A DNA stretch of 64,000 nt from Adenophora triphylla var. japonica (lineage: Eukaryota; Streptophyta; Magnoliopsida; Asterales; Campanulaceae). Where the stretch lies: positions 372,001 to 436,000 of the forward strand of contig JAFEMH010001294.1 of assembly GCA_022495995.1 (NCBI GenBank). Direction: 5' to 3'. Under the pieces are notes generated by a model. That model was not told where the DNA came from, did no database searches, and saw nothing but the letters and a program-made list of their open reading frames with translations. Positions 24,269 through 35,797 of the stretch are shown in pieces. How positions within the stretch are numbered: position 1 is the first letter of the stretch; each line of letters begins with the position of its first letter. The translations under genes and the position numbers were made by a program.

Positions 24269-25700
24269 CTTTTTCAAGCTCATAAATGGTTTTTGTGAGG
24301 TTGTCAATGGTTGAGGATTGGGAAAGGTTCTCATTGACCAATGAAGCAAAGCTAGTTTTTTGTTTTTTGGTTTGAATTAAAAGAGTGCAAACTAATTGTT
24401 TAAAACCATCAATATTTAAAGAGTTAAAATCATGTACCTCTTTTAGTTCATCGCGGCCAAGTGCTTCCATCTCTTCCTCATTGTCGGATTCTTCATCATC
24501 TTCACCATAAGGCATATCATGGCTTCTTCTCCTTCAATTTCGTAGTCATCACTTGACATATACTCTTCATCACTGAATTTTGATGAGTCAGCAATCATGA
24601 CTTGCTCTTTGTTTTTGTCATGTTTATTTTTGGAGCAATTGTAGCAGCTTGCACTTAGAGCCGTGAATGATCTCTTTTGAGTAGGTCATCTTCTTAGCTG
24701 TCCGATTGTCCCTAGGTTTCCTTGGTTCGGGGCAATCGGATGAGTAATGTCCTTGCTTTCCACAATTGAAGCAATCAATTGTCTTCTTGTAGCTGTCTTG
24801 TTGGGCATTAGAGGTGGAGGGATTGAATTTCTTGTCAAAAGATTTCTTTTGAAATTTCATGGCATTTCGACACCATGGAAATGAGGCTTGGAATGTCTTC
24901 TTGGGAGATCTGTTTGCCGACGTATTTGAGCCGATGTTTATTTTTGAAGAGCATTGTTGACAATGGTCTCAATGTCATGGTGAGTGATTGGCTTGTTGAT
25001 GTTCTTGTGCGATTAAAGCTAAGGTTTGTGAAATGGAGGGACTGATGGAATTTTTATCATACCTTCCAGTTCATAGGCTTCAAGCTTTCCAAAATATTGC
25101 TCAACCGTCATGGTGCTCCATTCGATCCTTCTCTAATAGGTAATGCTACCTTCTCATATTCTTGAGGGAGATTTGAGTAAATCTTGAGGCGAGATCTTGT
25201 TGTTCAAATGTTTTTCCATGATCGGTAATTGATCTAACAAGGTTCTCAAACCTTGGCCGAGCAGCACTCACCTTTTCTCCAGGGTAGAACTTGAAATTGT
25301 CTAATTGCCTCGGCCAAGTTATACAAGTTTTGTGTCCTAACACCTGGAGTGTTTGGTGAACTTGGTTTGAATAAGAGCCCCATCTTTGTTACGGCATTTG
25401 GTTCCTTAGAATTTTCTTGAGCTAGAGAATCATTTACACTCTTTTGAAGAATGTTCTTGACTTTCAAGTTTGCACTTACCAATTGCTTTTCACTTCGACC
25501 AAGTTTCGGGGATTTGATCTTACTTGGTCCTCCATCGGTCTGATTTGAGTTGGGTATGACACTTCATTTTCTAGAACATACCAGTTCCAAATGCTGTTTG
25601 CATCAAGATAAGTTTTTATCTTTGATGCATAGATCTCAAAGGATCCACAGTCATCAATGTGTGGGATATCTTTCTCATTATTTCTTCTTGGTTGAGGCAT
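24269..25700 (-). pseudogene. SIRE-type gag, N-terminal and central part
   Basis: Starts at ATG 25700 (MPQPRRNNEKD), 56 bases downstream of the PBS. Capsid-type sequence is followed by a CCHC zinc knuckle, CFNCGKQGHYSSDC (about 24760), then an acidic stretch (DDEESDNEEEMEALG) and a coiled coil that ends at the nested gypsy insertion. Three or more frameshifts are visible. Gag packages the retrotransposon RNA. Confidence 0.85.
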
Positions 25701-25755
25701 GGTGGGTTTGAAGAGAATCCTTCACAAGTTGTTAGACTTTTGAGTGTGAAGACAA

Positions 25756-25766
25756 GCTCGATACCA
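25756..25766 (-). promoter_or_regulatory. Primer binding site of the SIRE-type element
   Basis: The minus strand reads TGGTATCGAGC two bases after the 5' LTR: the initiator-Met PBS with one base missing. Confidence 0.8.
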
Positions 25767-25768
25767 AT

Positions 25769-27000
25769 TGAAAGGCCCTTGCTTGATATGCGGATGATCG
25801 AGCCTATGGTATTGGCTTAGCTGTCAGATGATAATTGAATTGTGCAGCGGAATAAAAGAGGTTTGAAATAATGGTAGGACAACAAATACAAAGAAATAAT
25901 GCAAGTGTGTGAATGTGATTGCAAAAATGTAATAACACAGAGAATTTAAAGTGGTTCAGAGTTCACTCCTCCTACATCCACCCCCACTGTCAAACTTGAC
26001 AAGTGAGATCAATTTTATTATAATCTTTAATCAACAAAAATTACAAATGATTGATTCGGGCAAGTTCCTTGAACTTCCTCTTCCTAATTAGTACAAATAA
26101 CTAGGGATACACTTAAAGTACAGTCTTAAGTGCTTTTACAACTTGAAGTACGGCCTCAAGATTTTACAAAATAACTAATACACTCAAAGTACAGTCTTGA
26201 GTGATTACAAACCGATTCTACACCTAAAGTACGGTCTTAGGTTTTAGGGGTTTGTGAATTAACACACTGGGGTTGTTTTTGTTGGTGAAGAGGTTTAGGG
26301 GAGAAGGTTTTGGTTTGGGACAGGGTTTTAAAGGTGAGGATTGGTGTGTGTGTGTGTGGATTACAGGAGGTGTGTGTGGGTGTTTGGAAAGGGTTTTTGA
26401 CTTGGGAAAATGAGTATTTTTCGATTGAATTTGTTAGAGGAAGAACTCCTCTATTTATACCCTTCAATGTAGCCGTTGGAATATGACCGCTGCAGCTACA
26501 TTAATGAGCTTTGACTGGTCTTTGTCCCACTTGTCCACATGCGGGTCTTCATGAGCTGTCTTGAGCCGTGAGCTTGAACCGAGAGCTTCTAGAAGGTCTT
26601 CAAAGTGGTCTTCATTGGTCTTCATTGATGGACTTGCTAGCCGTGAAGATGCAGGATCTAACTTGGTTGAGTTTGTGGTAACAAGGTGTGAGACGAGGGG
26701 AGATGGGCCGTCGAGGACCGAAGTCATACCGTCGGATCATGGCAATGCTTAGCTATCGAGAGAGGATCTCTAATAAGGACCGAGATGCACTTGATGATCT
26801 TGATGACTTAGAGAGTGACTATGATTCATGTTTTTGATTGATTGTAAACATTGTATAAGGAAGAATCATAGCCGGACTCATAGTTTGTCAAAGTGAAGAA
26901 TTATGACAGATAACATCTTTTGATATAAACCCTGTTCTATATATATATTCCTTTATCAAAACCAACTAACTAAGACATTGATCAAAGTTAGGTCCTAACA
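25769..27000 (-). repeat. SIRE-type 5' LTR
   Basis: Partner of 4576-5804, with the TATA box at 26451-26459 (minus). Confidence 0.95.
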
Positions 27001-27236
27001 AAAACCATAAGGCAAAATGAAAAGATAAGTATAATCATGGCAGATTACTTATATTTTGTCCATTTCAACACTTGTAAGGCCAGCAAGCAGCTAAGGTCAT
27101 TGACAAAGCCCTGTCAATTATAAGTGACTGTACCAGACTTGGAAATTTGCTCATATGGACCCAAGATGAAGACTTGACTTTATTTTCCCCTCCTAGTAGC
27201 CAGATGAAAAGACTTGTAGACGGACCTGTAAGTACC
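27001..27236. other. Host sequence between two retrotransposons
   Basis: This is the piece of pre-insertion DNA left between the SIRE-type and Tat-lineage elements. 27090-27236 is the reverse complement of 4075-4215. GGACC at 27232-27236 is the Tat element's TSD. Confidence 0.85.
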
Positions 27237-27429
27237 CCAATCTGGATCACTCCCTTTCAAACACACGGGAAACACCGCAGACTCATCCACGCAGTCTCAG
27301 AGACCTCTCTCACTCAAAACCCTCTCAAAACCCTCTCAAACCCCCAACCAACCCAAGGGAGGAGCCTTTCTCGGGATAAAAGGGACAAAAGGACCTTTTG
27401 GGAATTTTCGTGAAATCGAAAGCAATTAA

Positions 27430-27680
27430 GGTCCGTACGGACCTCTTTGTTTCAATGATTACTAAATCCCCTTAAAGTCCACAATATTCCCTCAAATCCC
27501 GGAAGAAATGATGACTTCCCTGCAGAGTTGGTCCGTACGGACCTCTTTGCATGCAAGATGGTCCGTACGGACCTTATTGCATGGGGGACATCATCATTCC
27601 AGAATATTCTCCATCATTGCAGATTCCCTCAAATCGAGGAAATCCAAAATTCTGGATAACCAAGAAGGTCCGTACGGACC
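27430..27680 (+). promoter_or_regulatory. U3 palindrome cluster, GGTCCGTACGGACC x4
   Basis: Perfect 14-bp palindromes occur at 27430-27443, 27530-27543, 27560-27573 and 27667-27680. Each is followed by CTCTTTG or CTTATTG. The last is 22 bases before the TATA box. The same four lie at 43281, 43381, 43411 and 43518 in the 3' LTR. Confidence 0.95.
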
Positions 27681-27701
27681 TCTTTGCTCCGAAATTTTTA
27701 C

Positions 27702-27709
27702 TATAAATA
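27702..27709 (+). promoter_or_regulatory. TATA box of the Tat-lineage LTR
   Basis: TATAAATA, followed by a pyrimidine-rich start-site region with GGCTCCCCCT (27713-27722). Confidence 0.85.
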
Positions 27710-28712
27710 GAGGGCTCCCCCTCCTCATTTTCACACACCTCCCACTTCTCTCTTCCTCCACTAAGCCTTCTGGCTCCCCTTCTAAGACCTTTCGAGGCAT
27801 TCCCGCCCCTTCGGATCCTTCCGAGGCCTTCCGAAGCTCCCTTGTGGTGCTCCGAAGCCTCTCCGAGCGCTCCCGAGACGGCTCCCGCGCTGCCCGAGGC
27901 ACTCTCGAGGTACTCTGAGGCCCCTCGTGGTACTCAGGAGGCCTTGCTGGTCTTTCCACCGGTGTCCGGCTCTTTCCGAGTCAAACCGACGATCCCAATC
28001 ACGCCGAAACTGCTGCCCGAGTGACTCCTGCCACCACAACGCACGCCGAACCTCTCGCCCGAGTGATCCCGACGATCCCCACGCACGCCGAATCCTCTGC
28101 CCGAACGCAGCCGGCAACCTCGGCTCACGCCGAAACTCGTCGCGTACAACCGGTCCCTCCCGAAGCAATCCCGATCCGTGCACGAACGCTACTCCGACCT
28201 CAAACACTATTCCCCTGCGGAAGACGGACACGAACCAACATTGGTAAGGCTTCCTTCCTATTCTATTTCAATACATTTCAATACAATGTAGACATCCGAT
28301 ACAAACATGCATTTTTAAAAGCACACACACACACACACAACATTTTAAAGGATATTAGGGGTATCCGAAAGACTCGTTTTACGAGGCTACTCGGGTGAGC
28401 TCTAATATTCTAATATTCTCTTCCCGGGGAGTCATCTGACCTCCGAACTCAAAATCTCATCACACAAAAACAGTTTAAAATTTATCTTTAAACCGATGCC
28501 CTTTTTCAATGTTTTGGGCTTAATAAAAACGGCGTGGCGACTCTACAAAATGCGAAAGCAAAACGGCGAGACACCTCCAACACGCAACGCTAAAACGGAA
28601 TGAGCCAGATGCCGGGGCGCGATTGTGCTGCATCTCGGATCCGGGCGACTTCCCGAACAGCCGACGAGCGAGATGCCGGGGCCCGCGCGCGAGCCGGATC
28701 CGGGTAATTTCG

Positions 28713-30104
28713 GTTAGGCGACTCTGGCTGGGAATATTTTGTTTTAAAAACTTTTAAACAAAACAAAAGATTTTTAAAACGATGATGAGGGTCAAACTTT
28801 CATTTTACCCCTTCCTTTAAGCATTGTGTGTGTGTGCACGTGCTTCGTTTTTATTTTTAAAAAATAAAAATACAAAAAAAATGCATCAATATACATCTGC
28901 GCATACATTTAAAATTCTTCAAAAACTTCTATTTTACTCGAGAAAAAGAATTTTAGAGACCGCACACTACGCGCAGCTCTTTGCCTCGGTTACACCGCAC
29001 TCTACTCACACTTGCCTCGGTTACACCGCACACTATGCGCACTTCCGCCTCGGATACACCGCACACTACAACCCTTAACCCGGAGTGGTCTCGGTTGCGA
29101 TCCGTTTGGTCTTCCCTAGGCCTCTTGGGCGCGCACGGGATCATTCCAAACATCCCATCCTAGCCAAGCGTCAACCCCGCACGTTTGAGTCTTGAGTCAC
29201 ACTCTGTCCGGACTCGGTTGGTTTTACCCGGTCCGTGTCATACGGCTGGATACATATACCATGCCGGCCATTTTACGAGTCAAGGCTCGAACTCAAGATC
29301 CCTTGCGCAAGCAAAGCGATGAAAGGTCATGCTAAAATCTTGACCCGATCTTGATTTCCGAAGCTACACCTGCACGATGTTCCGTCCCGGATATACATCC
29401 ATGCTCGCATGACACCATGTCATCAAGCCTTTGATACGTCGCCCATGACAATATGACCCACCTAACGCCTAACGTCACGTATCCCTTGCGCAAGCAAGGT
29501 AAAGAGAGGTCATGCCGAACTCTTGACTGATCTTGACTCGGTGGCCGGCTCGGTTCACTATTCACATGGCTAACGCATCAAAACGAACATACAGGCTCGG
29601 TCCTTAGGTTCGATTTTTCTTTAGGCCGGTGGAAACCGCTTGCACTATAGGACCCTCGCACGGGCCGTCCACCCTGGGATGTCGAAATACGGGTGCAAAA
29701 CGAGGGGCTTATAGCCGCACGAGATGGTCTCCATCGACCCGGGATCTAGCATAGTTGCGAAAAAGAAAGAGCAATCTTTTCCAACCTACCTAGGACTTCG
29801 AGAAAACATGTTTTAAGTAAATTAAAACAACAAAAAAAAAATAAAAGAAACGGAAACCGCATGCCACGTGAACTTTCCCCTTCTATCTCGTTAGGCCATT
29901 CCCGTGTCTAAACCTTGCCCGTCACCCTCCAAATGAACCGAGAGTGGTTGAGAATCCCCGGAAGCCGCCTTTTTCGATATTGAGGTCACAAGGTCCGATA
30001 GCCGCTTCCAGCTCAACGGTCCGCACCGTCAATACTCCCCCACGACGGGATCAACGCATAACAGTGAGGGAAACGGAACCCCGCCACTAAGGAATCTCCT
30101 GACA
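28713..30104 (+). other. Untranslated leader of the Tat-lineage element
   Basis: A PBS-like GGCGACTCTGGCTGGG follows the LTR at 28717-28732, but the matching tRNA could not be settled. 28945-29070 holds about four imperfect units of roughly 37 bp around CCTCGGTTACACCGCAC. The block CCCTTGCGCAAGCAA followed by AGGTCATGC occurs at about 29300 and again at about 29480. I see no gene. Confidence 0.65.
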
Positions 30105-31600
30105 ATGGAGGAGGTGCTGCGAGCCTTCGAAGCCATCAAGAAGCGCCAAGAAGAACAAAGCAAGCCTGGATCGTCGACACCTTGCGTCTTCGAGGAACGA
30201 TTGCGCTTCCCAACCCGATGGAACCTTTGTTCTCATAGAAGACGAAGACATACCGGCTCCCCGGTTTCTCAAAGCTATCGGCGAGTCCCGCCTCCGCCAA
30301 GCTACGAGATCCCAAAGCTAACGCAGCGGCCTCGCTCAAAGCTCCTCCGCATCGGGCCAAGCCTCCGACATGCTGCCTCGGATCGAGTCGGTTTCCCGGC
30401 TCTGCACATCAAGCTCGCACTCAACAAAGGCACACATACGTGCTCGCTCCGCTGCATCCCGGTGCATCTCGGTATCCCCAGGATTCAATCCTTTGCCTCT
30501 ATACGAGCCTCGCAATCACAATCGAAGTCCCCATTCTTACTGGGGACAGCATCCCGAGCGGATATCCCGACATCTCAAGTTTCCAAGCACTCGCTAGCCC
30601 GCCAACTGGGGCTAACGAATCGTTTCCCAGCTTCCCAAACACAACCCTTAGCGGACCCGGCAATCACGCCCTCAACTTCAACACCCTGTGGTATGGGTTG
30701 GTATACACTCAACTACCTCCCCAAGACTCCCGAATGGCGATCCCATCGCCCAATCCACCTCCATCTTCGATTTCCGTCCCCGAAAACGGTAACCCACCTC
30801 GCAGACCGACCCTCACATGGCTTGGTTGATCGAACGGATGAAAGACATGCAAGGCAAGCTAGCTAGTTCTCGGAAGGACTCCCTCCGCCTACCGATCCGA
30901 ACAAAGTGGTCCCTCTCCCTCCAAAGTTCGGGATGCCTAAATGGAAAAGTTTGACGAATAATGCCCAAAAACCCACATCGACACCTACGTCCTGGGTATG
31001 AGAGCGAAGGGGCAACCCCTCAACGGATGGCGGATCACTTTCGGCATTCCCTCAAATCCACGGCACTAAGGTGGTTCCTCAATGTGAAGGCGAGAAAACC
31101 GCTCCACATGGGATCGAGATCGGTGAAATCTTTCTGGAGAAGTACCGCGCCAATCTTGAATGGGAAACAAACCGCCATGACCCGCAAGCCACCGAACAAA
31201 AGGATGACGAACCGGTGGGCGAATTCTACAAAAGATGGAACTGGAAGCTAAGCGAGATAATGGATCCACTTTCCAAAGAAGAGCGAGATGGACATCTTCC
31301 ATTCCCTGCCTCTCAAACCATCTTTGAGGACTTTGATCGGCCACCATTTCTATCCGGATCTCCGTGCCATGGTCAACGGCAGGGACAAAGTTTGAAAAGA
31401 CTACGAGTCTTCAAAAGGCAACAAAGAACCCCCGCCTCGTCTTACCGCTATCGAACAAACCTGGCAACTTCAACTCACGCCTGACCAAAGGAAAGGAAGC
31501 AGGCGGAACAGTGCACTACATTCGGAACGGGCTCAAGTAAACCGCGATCGGGCGGCCCCGAAGAATAGCAACCCCCTCGCTTCCCACGGTTCCGGCATTT
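30105..31600 (+). pseudogene. Tat-lineage gag remnant
   Basis: Possible start at ATG 30105 (MEEVLRAFEAIKKRQEEQ), a charged helical N-terminus. Frames then change repeatedly: 30440-30829, then WLIERMKDMQGKLA at about 30820, then a capsid-like segment with LPPKFGMPKW and CPKTHIDTYVLGM to about 31060, then 31071-31330 with EYRANLEWETNRHD-like sequence. No CCHC knuckle is evident. Confidence 0.7.
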
Positions 31601-32139
31601 TGATAACTGGAAATGCCCTTGGGTCAAGTATTTGAAGCTTTGGTGAAGCGAAATCTTCTCAAACCACTCGAGAATTTCCAACCGAAGACCACCAAGGCCA
31701 ACATGGATATGAGCAAGCACCGCGCCTTCCATAACTACCCGGCCACACCACCGACAATTGCTTCGTACTCAAGCGAGGTGATTCGGGGGCTCATTGAGGA
31801 GGGAAAATTGGAACGCCCCCGTGGTCCCAATACCATTGGAAATCCATTCCCCAGGAACGACGGGGTAAACTCAATAGCCATTGACGAAACCCCAAGCGAG
31901 AGCAGAGACTCCTGCAATTTCGAGACCGTCGGCATCTTTGTCTCGCTATATTTGGGAGCGTGAAACAAGAGTCAAAAGGTCTCGTGACCGGGAATTCCGA
32001 CAAGAACGCCCAAGGGCCACTGTCTCCCTACGATCTTTGCCCCGGCCCAAGGCATACAAATGGTTGGATCGAACGTTCCCCGACGAGGCGGAGTCCAGCG
32101 GTAGCACGGGAAGCGGTTTAGCCTTCACGAGACGATGAC

Positions 32140-32640
32140 TTGCCAATATGTGAGAATCGGCACAACGAAGCCCTCCTCATCCTCATAAAGATAGAGATGT
32201 TCTTCCTCCCGAACGTCTTGATTGATAACGGCTCCTTGCATCAACATCATCGCTTTAAGCACATTGAAACGACTCCGCATCGGCCGTTCTCGATAAGGCC
32301 TTCACCTCGGGTAATCCGAGCCTACGACTCCACCGCACGACCAATCGTAGGAGTCATCAACTTGAGGATCCAATTCGACGTACAACTGGAGTCGGTAGAG
32401 TTCCAAGTCGTGGAAATCAAACCCACCTTCTCTGCTTTGTTGGGACGGCCTTGGATACATCGGATGAAAGCGGTATCATCTACTCTTCACCAATGCGTGA
32501 AATTCATCAATGCCAACGGAGCGATCGAAGTGATCCGCGGAAGCGGTGCAATGGCAAGTGCTTGGCCAGCAAGCTATGACCCGGAAGAAGGTCCCGACAT
32601 GACCGAATACTCTTCCCCGAGATGATTCTCCTACCCTGTC
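32140..32640 (+). pseudogene. Tat-lineage protease domain
   Basis: The aspartic protease active-site region reads VLIDNGS (32215-32235), with Asn in place of the usual Ser/Thr. Its C-terminal half is well preserved: VIRAYDSTARPIVGVI, then FSALLGRPWIHRMKAVSSTLH, the ALLGRPW box being typical of gypsy Tat/Ogre proteases. It would process the Gag-Pol polyprotein. A region reading NPLADTLGSYGD (about 32860-32900) follows. Confidence 0.8.
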
Positions 32641-32984
32641 CCGCTACGAAGTGGATCCTTACATCCACGCTCTAAGCCGCGACGAGTGGAAATTGAAGAA
32701 CTCATGGGTCGGGATGACAACTCTCGATATATGCGACCGTGAAGAATGCTTGAGAGAGGATCAAGAGATGGATGCCACTAATGGAGATTGATCGAGGAGT
32801 AGACCCTTACTTCGCCGAAAACCCTCTTGCAAAGCGGCTCATCACCGATCCCCGGTACAAGACAACCCTCTAGCCGACACTCTCGGATCTTACGGGGACA
32901 GCCATCACGGCTTAGTTCAATTCAACATTCCGGTGTCCGACTTGGACGAACAATGGCGCAACCTCCTCGAGGCTTAATCAGGAA

Positions 32985-33671
32985 GGTGATATAGCATGTC
33001 CGCTCGAATCGAGACATTGTAAACGTCGTCCAAGCAAAGATCCCGGATAAAGAAGCGGATTCTATGAAAGTGATCAACATCGGCAAGAATCCACTCCGAA
33101 TCGGCGAATGCTTCGCCCTCCTAGAAGTAGCCCTCGGCGACTTCTATCATCAAAAACCCCCAGGACCGGTGGCAACACTAATGGAGGGACATCATCGGGG
33201 AGCGGCCAAAAACCTCCGCGATACGGTTTGAAATCGGAACCGCATGCAAGCTACTTTCCGGGACTCGTACGAGGGAAGATCGGCCACCTGAACCAGCACC
33301 ACTCCCTCTAGAGCTACAGCCATCCGAGAGTAATGAAGCCTGGTCCAATCCCTCGTCGCCTATAGTCTAGCTTCGAGTCTTGTTGTCTGTGTATTCACAT
33401 CTTTTGAGTCTTTTGACGGCTTTACGCCCGACGATTGTGAATCTTTGGTCAACAATGTACAGTCTCCACGCTTTCAATAAAAGGTCCGACCTTCCTAAAA
33501 AATCATTTCATTGCATGACATTAACTAATCAAAACAGTTAAATTCATCTATACAAAAGGCAAACACGTTAATTAAATAAATGCATCAAGCAAACATTTAA
33601 GCATGTTGTCAAACGAGAGAAAAACCGGGCCCAAGCTGCCGAGAAGGTTTTAATCACAACGATTTGCAAGA
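32985..33671. other. Non-coding stretch where RT/RNase H would be expected
   Basis: No reverse transcriptase box (such as YxDD) or RNase H signature is found in any frame between the protease and integrase. 33350-33600 looks untranslated (T-rich, with CAATAAAAGG at 33475) and resembles a gene-end region. Confidence 0.6.
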
Positions 33672-35070
33672 TTGCTGAAGAGCCAAAGAGACGCAAGTCC
33701 GACGCCATTTCCAGCACAAGCCAGATCTTCCAATACCTCAAGAACAGGGGAAACCACCTTCATGAACAAGGAAGGTCAACACACAGAAGGGGTCAAAACC
33801 AAGAGCATCATGGCCCTAAAACGCCTTGCCTCTCACTTCGTCATCCTCGGGGACATGTTATACAAGAAACGCTACCATGGGCCACTCTACTGTTGCATCG
33901 GCCAAGAAGAAGCGAGACAAGTTCATGAACGAAGTCCACAACGGGGCTTGCGGTCCCCACATGAATGCGAGCCCCGATGCAAATCATTCTCGGGATGGGC
34001 TACTCTTGGATCTCCATGGAAGCGGATTGCATCCGCTTTGTCCGAAAGGCTGCGACAAGTGCCAGCGGTTCTCCAACCTCAATCATCTGCCGCCCCACGA
34101 TCTCTCTTGCATGACTACACCTTGGCCCTTTGCCACTTGGGGAATTGACGTCATCGGGAAAATCGCTCCGCCCGGGCGGCAACGGTCACGAGTTCATCTT
34201 AGTAGCCATCGACTACTTCACCCAGAATGGGTCGAAGCCAAGTCCTACAAGGTACTCACCTCCAAGAAGGTCGCGCATTTCCTCAAGGAAAACATCATCT
34301 GCCGATACGGCATCCCAAATGAGGTCATATCGGACAACGGCTCACACTTCGAAGGGGAATTCGGCTGCATCGTGGGCTGAATTCAAGATCACACGCCACA
34401 AATCTTCTCCCTACCGGCCACAAACGAACGGCGCCGTGGAAGCAGCAAACAAGACCCTCGAACGGATCATCCGAAAAATGACCACCCAAGGACGAGATTG
34501 GCCCGAGAAGCTGCACCTAGCACTTTGGGGCTACCGCACATCGATCGAACGACCACGGGAGAAACCCCATTTGCCCACGACGTACGGGATGGAAGCGATC
34601 CTTCCCATCGAGCTAGAAATTCCCTCACTCCGAGTCTTTGTGGAAAATGACATCAACGAAGGTCGAATGGCTCCGAAGCCGACATGACGAATTGGCTCGC
34701 TAGACGAGCGACGACTAAAGGCCATGGAACACGTCAGGAGCCTATCAAAGCAGGATGGCTAGAGCTTTCGACAAGAAAGTCAAATCCCGAGACATCGGGG
34801 AAGGTGACCTTGTACTCAAAGAAAAGCCTCCCACTCGAACCAACCAGCTGGGAAAATGGGAACCCACATGGATCGGCCCTTTCGTGGTTCAAAAGATCTT
34901 CTCCGGAGCGCCATGAAGCTAACGGACCTAGACGGCAATCCCTTCATGAATCCGGTCAACGGAAGCAAACTTCGCGAGATACTTCGCTGAAGAAGAACAA
35001 GCGTGTGCATCTCTTGGCACTCCATGTAGTGTCGAACTACGCGAGACTGAGCCCTCTAGTCAGGGGAACG
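33672..35070 (+). pseudogene. Tat-lineage integrase
   Basis: Zinc-finger part with CDKCQRFSNL (about 34050). Catalytic core: first Asp in FATWGIDVIGK, second Asp in EVISDNGSHFEG, Glu in GAVEAANKTLERI (34430). The C-terminal part reads GDLVLKEKPPT, GKWEPTWIGPFVV, LTDLDGNPFMNPVNGSKL in a frame ending about 35000. Frameshifts at about 34000, 34180, 34380 and 34700 break it. Confidence 0.88.
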
Positions 35071-35275
35071 TAGGCAACCTTAATTGGTCCGGTCTGTTTG
35101 AATGTCAATCAAGACCTCCATCAAGCTATGCACTTTTCAAGAACAAGCCCCAACAGTCACCTTGACCAAGTCAAACGACGGCGGCAACATCAAAGGACAT
35201 CCGAGGGTCACTCAGCATCAAACGACCAACTCACGTCTGCTTCCAAGCCAGGGGCTTGTCTTCGCCCTCACGCGC

Positions 35276-35380
35276 TTCAAAAAGAAAAAAAAAAGAGAGC
35301 TCGAGCAAGGGCTCACAAAAAAAAAAAAGAAAGAGCTCGAGCAAGGGCTCACAAAAAAAAAAATAATAAAAAAAAAAAAC
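35276..35380. repeat. A-rich tandem duplication
   Basis: GAGCTCGAGCAAGGGCTCAC followed by an A-tract is repeated twice in tandem. Confidence 0.85.
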
Positions 35381-35797
35381 AAAATAAGCTCAAAGCAGAA
35401 GCTGCGAAATTGAGGTCAAGAGCCCGACGCCAACAAGCGGCAAGGAAGCTACAAAAATAAGACCGTCAGAACGACTTGTCAAGGGAGCATTCAACCTCTC
35501 AGCCAAGCACAAAGCCTCAGCAAAGGGGATTGCCGTCGGGGCCTGCAGGCTTCCGGTCGCGATGCAACAGAAAAGTCCAAGGATGGACGCCGACAAAGTG
35601 CACAACAGAAGCAAAGGCAAACAAAAGATCTTGCGTCTCGACAAAGCTTTAAAAGTAAATCACAAATCACTAACGGTTACAACATTTCTTGATGAGTTCA
35701 AGCACGGTCTACTCTCAAGTTCACAACATGCTAAAAGACAGCTTAATACATTTAACTAATAATGTGTTTGCAATGCAATGAATGGATACCTAGGAGG

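Larger units (their letters stand above)
4576..27000 (-). mobile_element. SIRE/Maximus-type Ty1/copia retrotransposon, interrupted by a gypsy element
   Basis: Long LTRs (1229 and 1232 bp) begin TGAAAGGCCC and end GGTCCTAACA. The 5-bp TSD AAAAC lies at 4571-4575 and 27001-27005. Reading on the minus strand the order is 5' LTR, PBS, gag with CCHC knuckle and coiled coil, protease, integrase, RT, RNase H, a long env-like region, PPT and 3' LTR. Copia order, large size (about 13.5 kb without the nested element), long gag coiled coil and a 3' env-like region are typical of Sireviruses; the lineage is my assignment. All reading frames are broken. Confidence 0.9.
27237..28712 (+). repeat. Tat-lineage 5' LTR
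   Basis: Four GGTCCGTACGGACC palindromes (27430, 27530, 27560, 27667) precede the TATA box at 27702. A CpG-rich stretch follows at 27840-28220. A (CA)n run at about 28322 and an AATAAA-like polyadenylation signal at 28512-28517 lie further on. Confidence 0.95.

Noticed and set aside
27508..28247. Open frames in the Tat LTR (both strands, up to 149 codons), repeated at 43359-44161
   Set aside because: Non-coding LTR sequence with high GC. The frames differ between the two LTRs because of indels.
28713..28732. Assignment of the Tat primer binding site to a particular tRNA
   Set aside because: GGCGACTCTGGCTGGG looks like a PBS, but I could not match it to a tRNA 3' end with certainty, so only a PBS-like site is noted.
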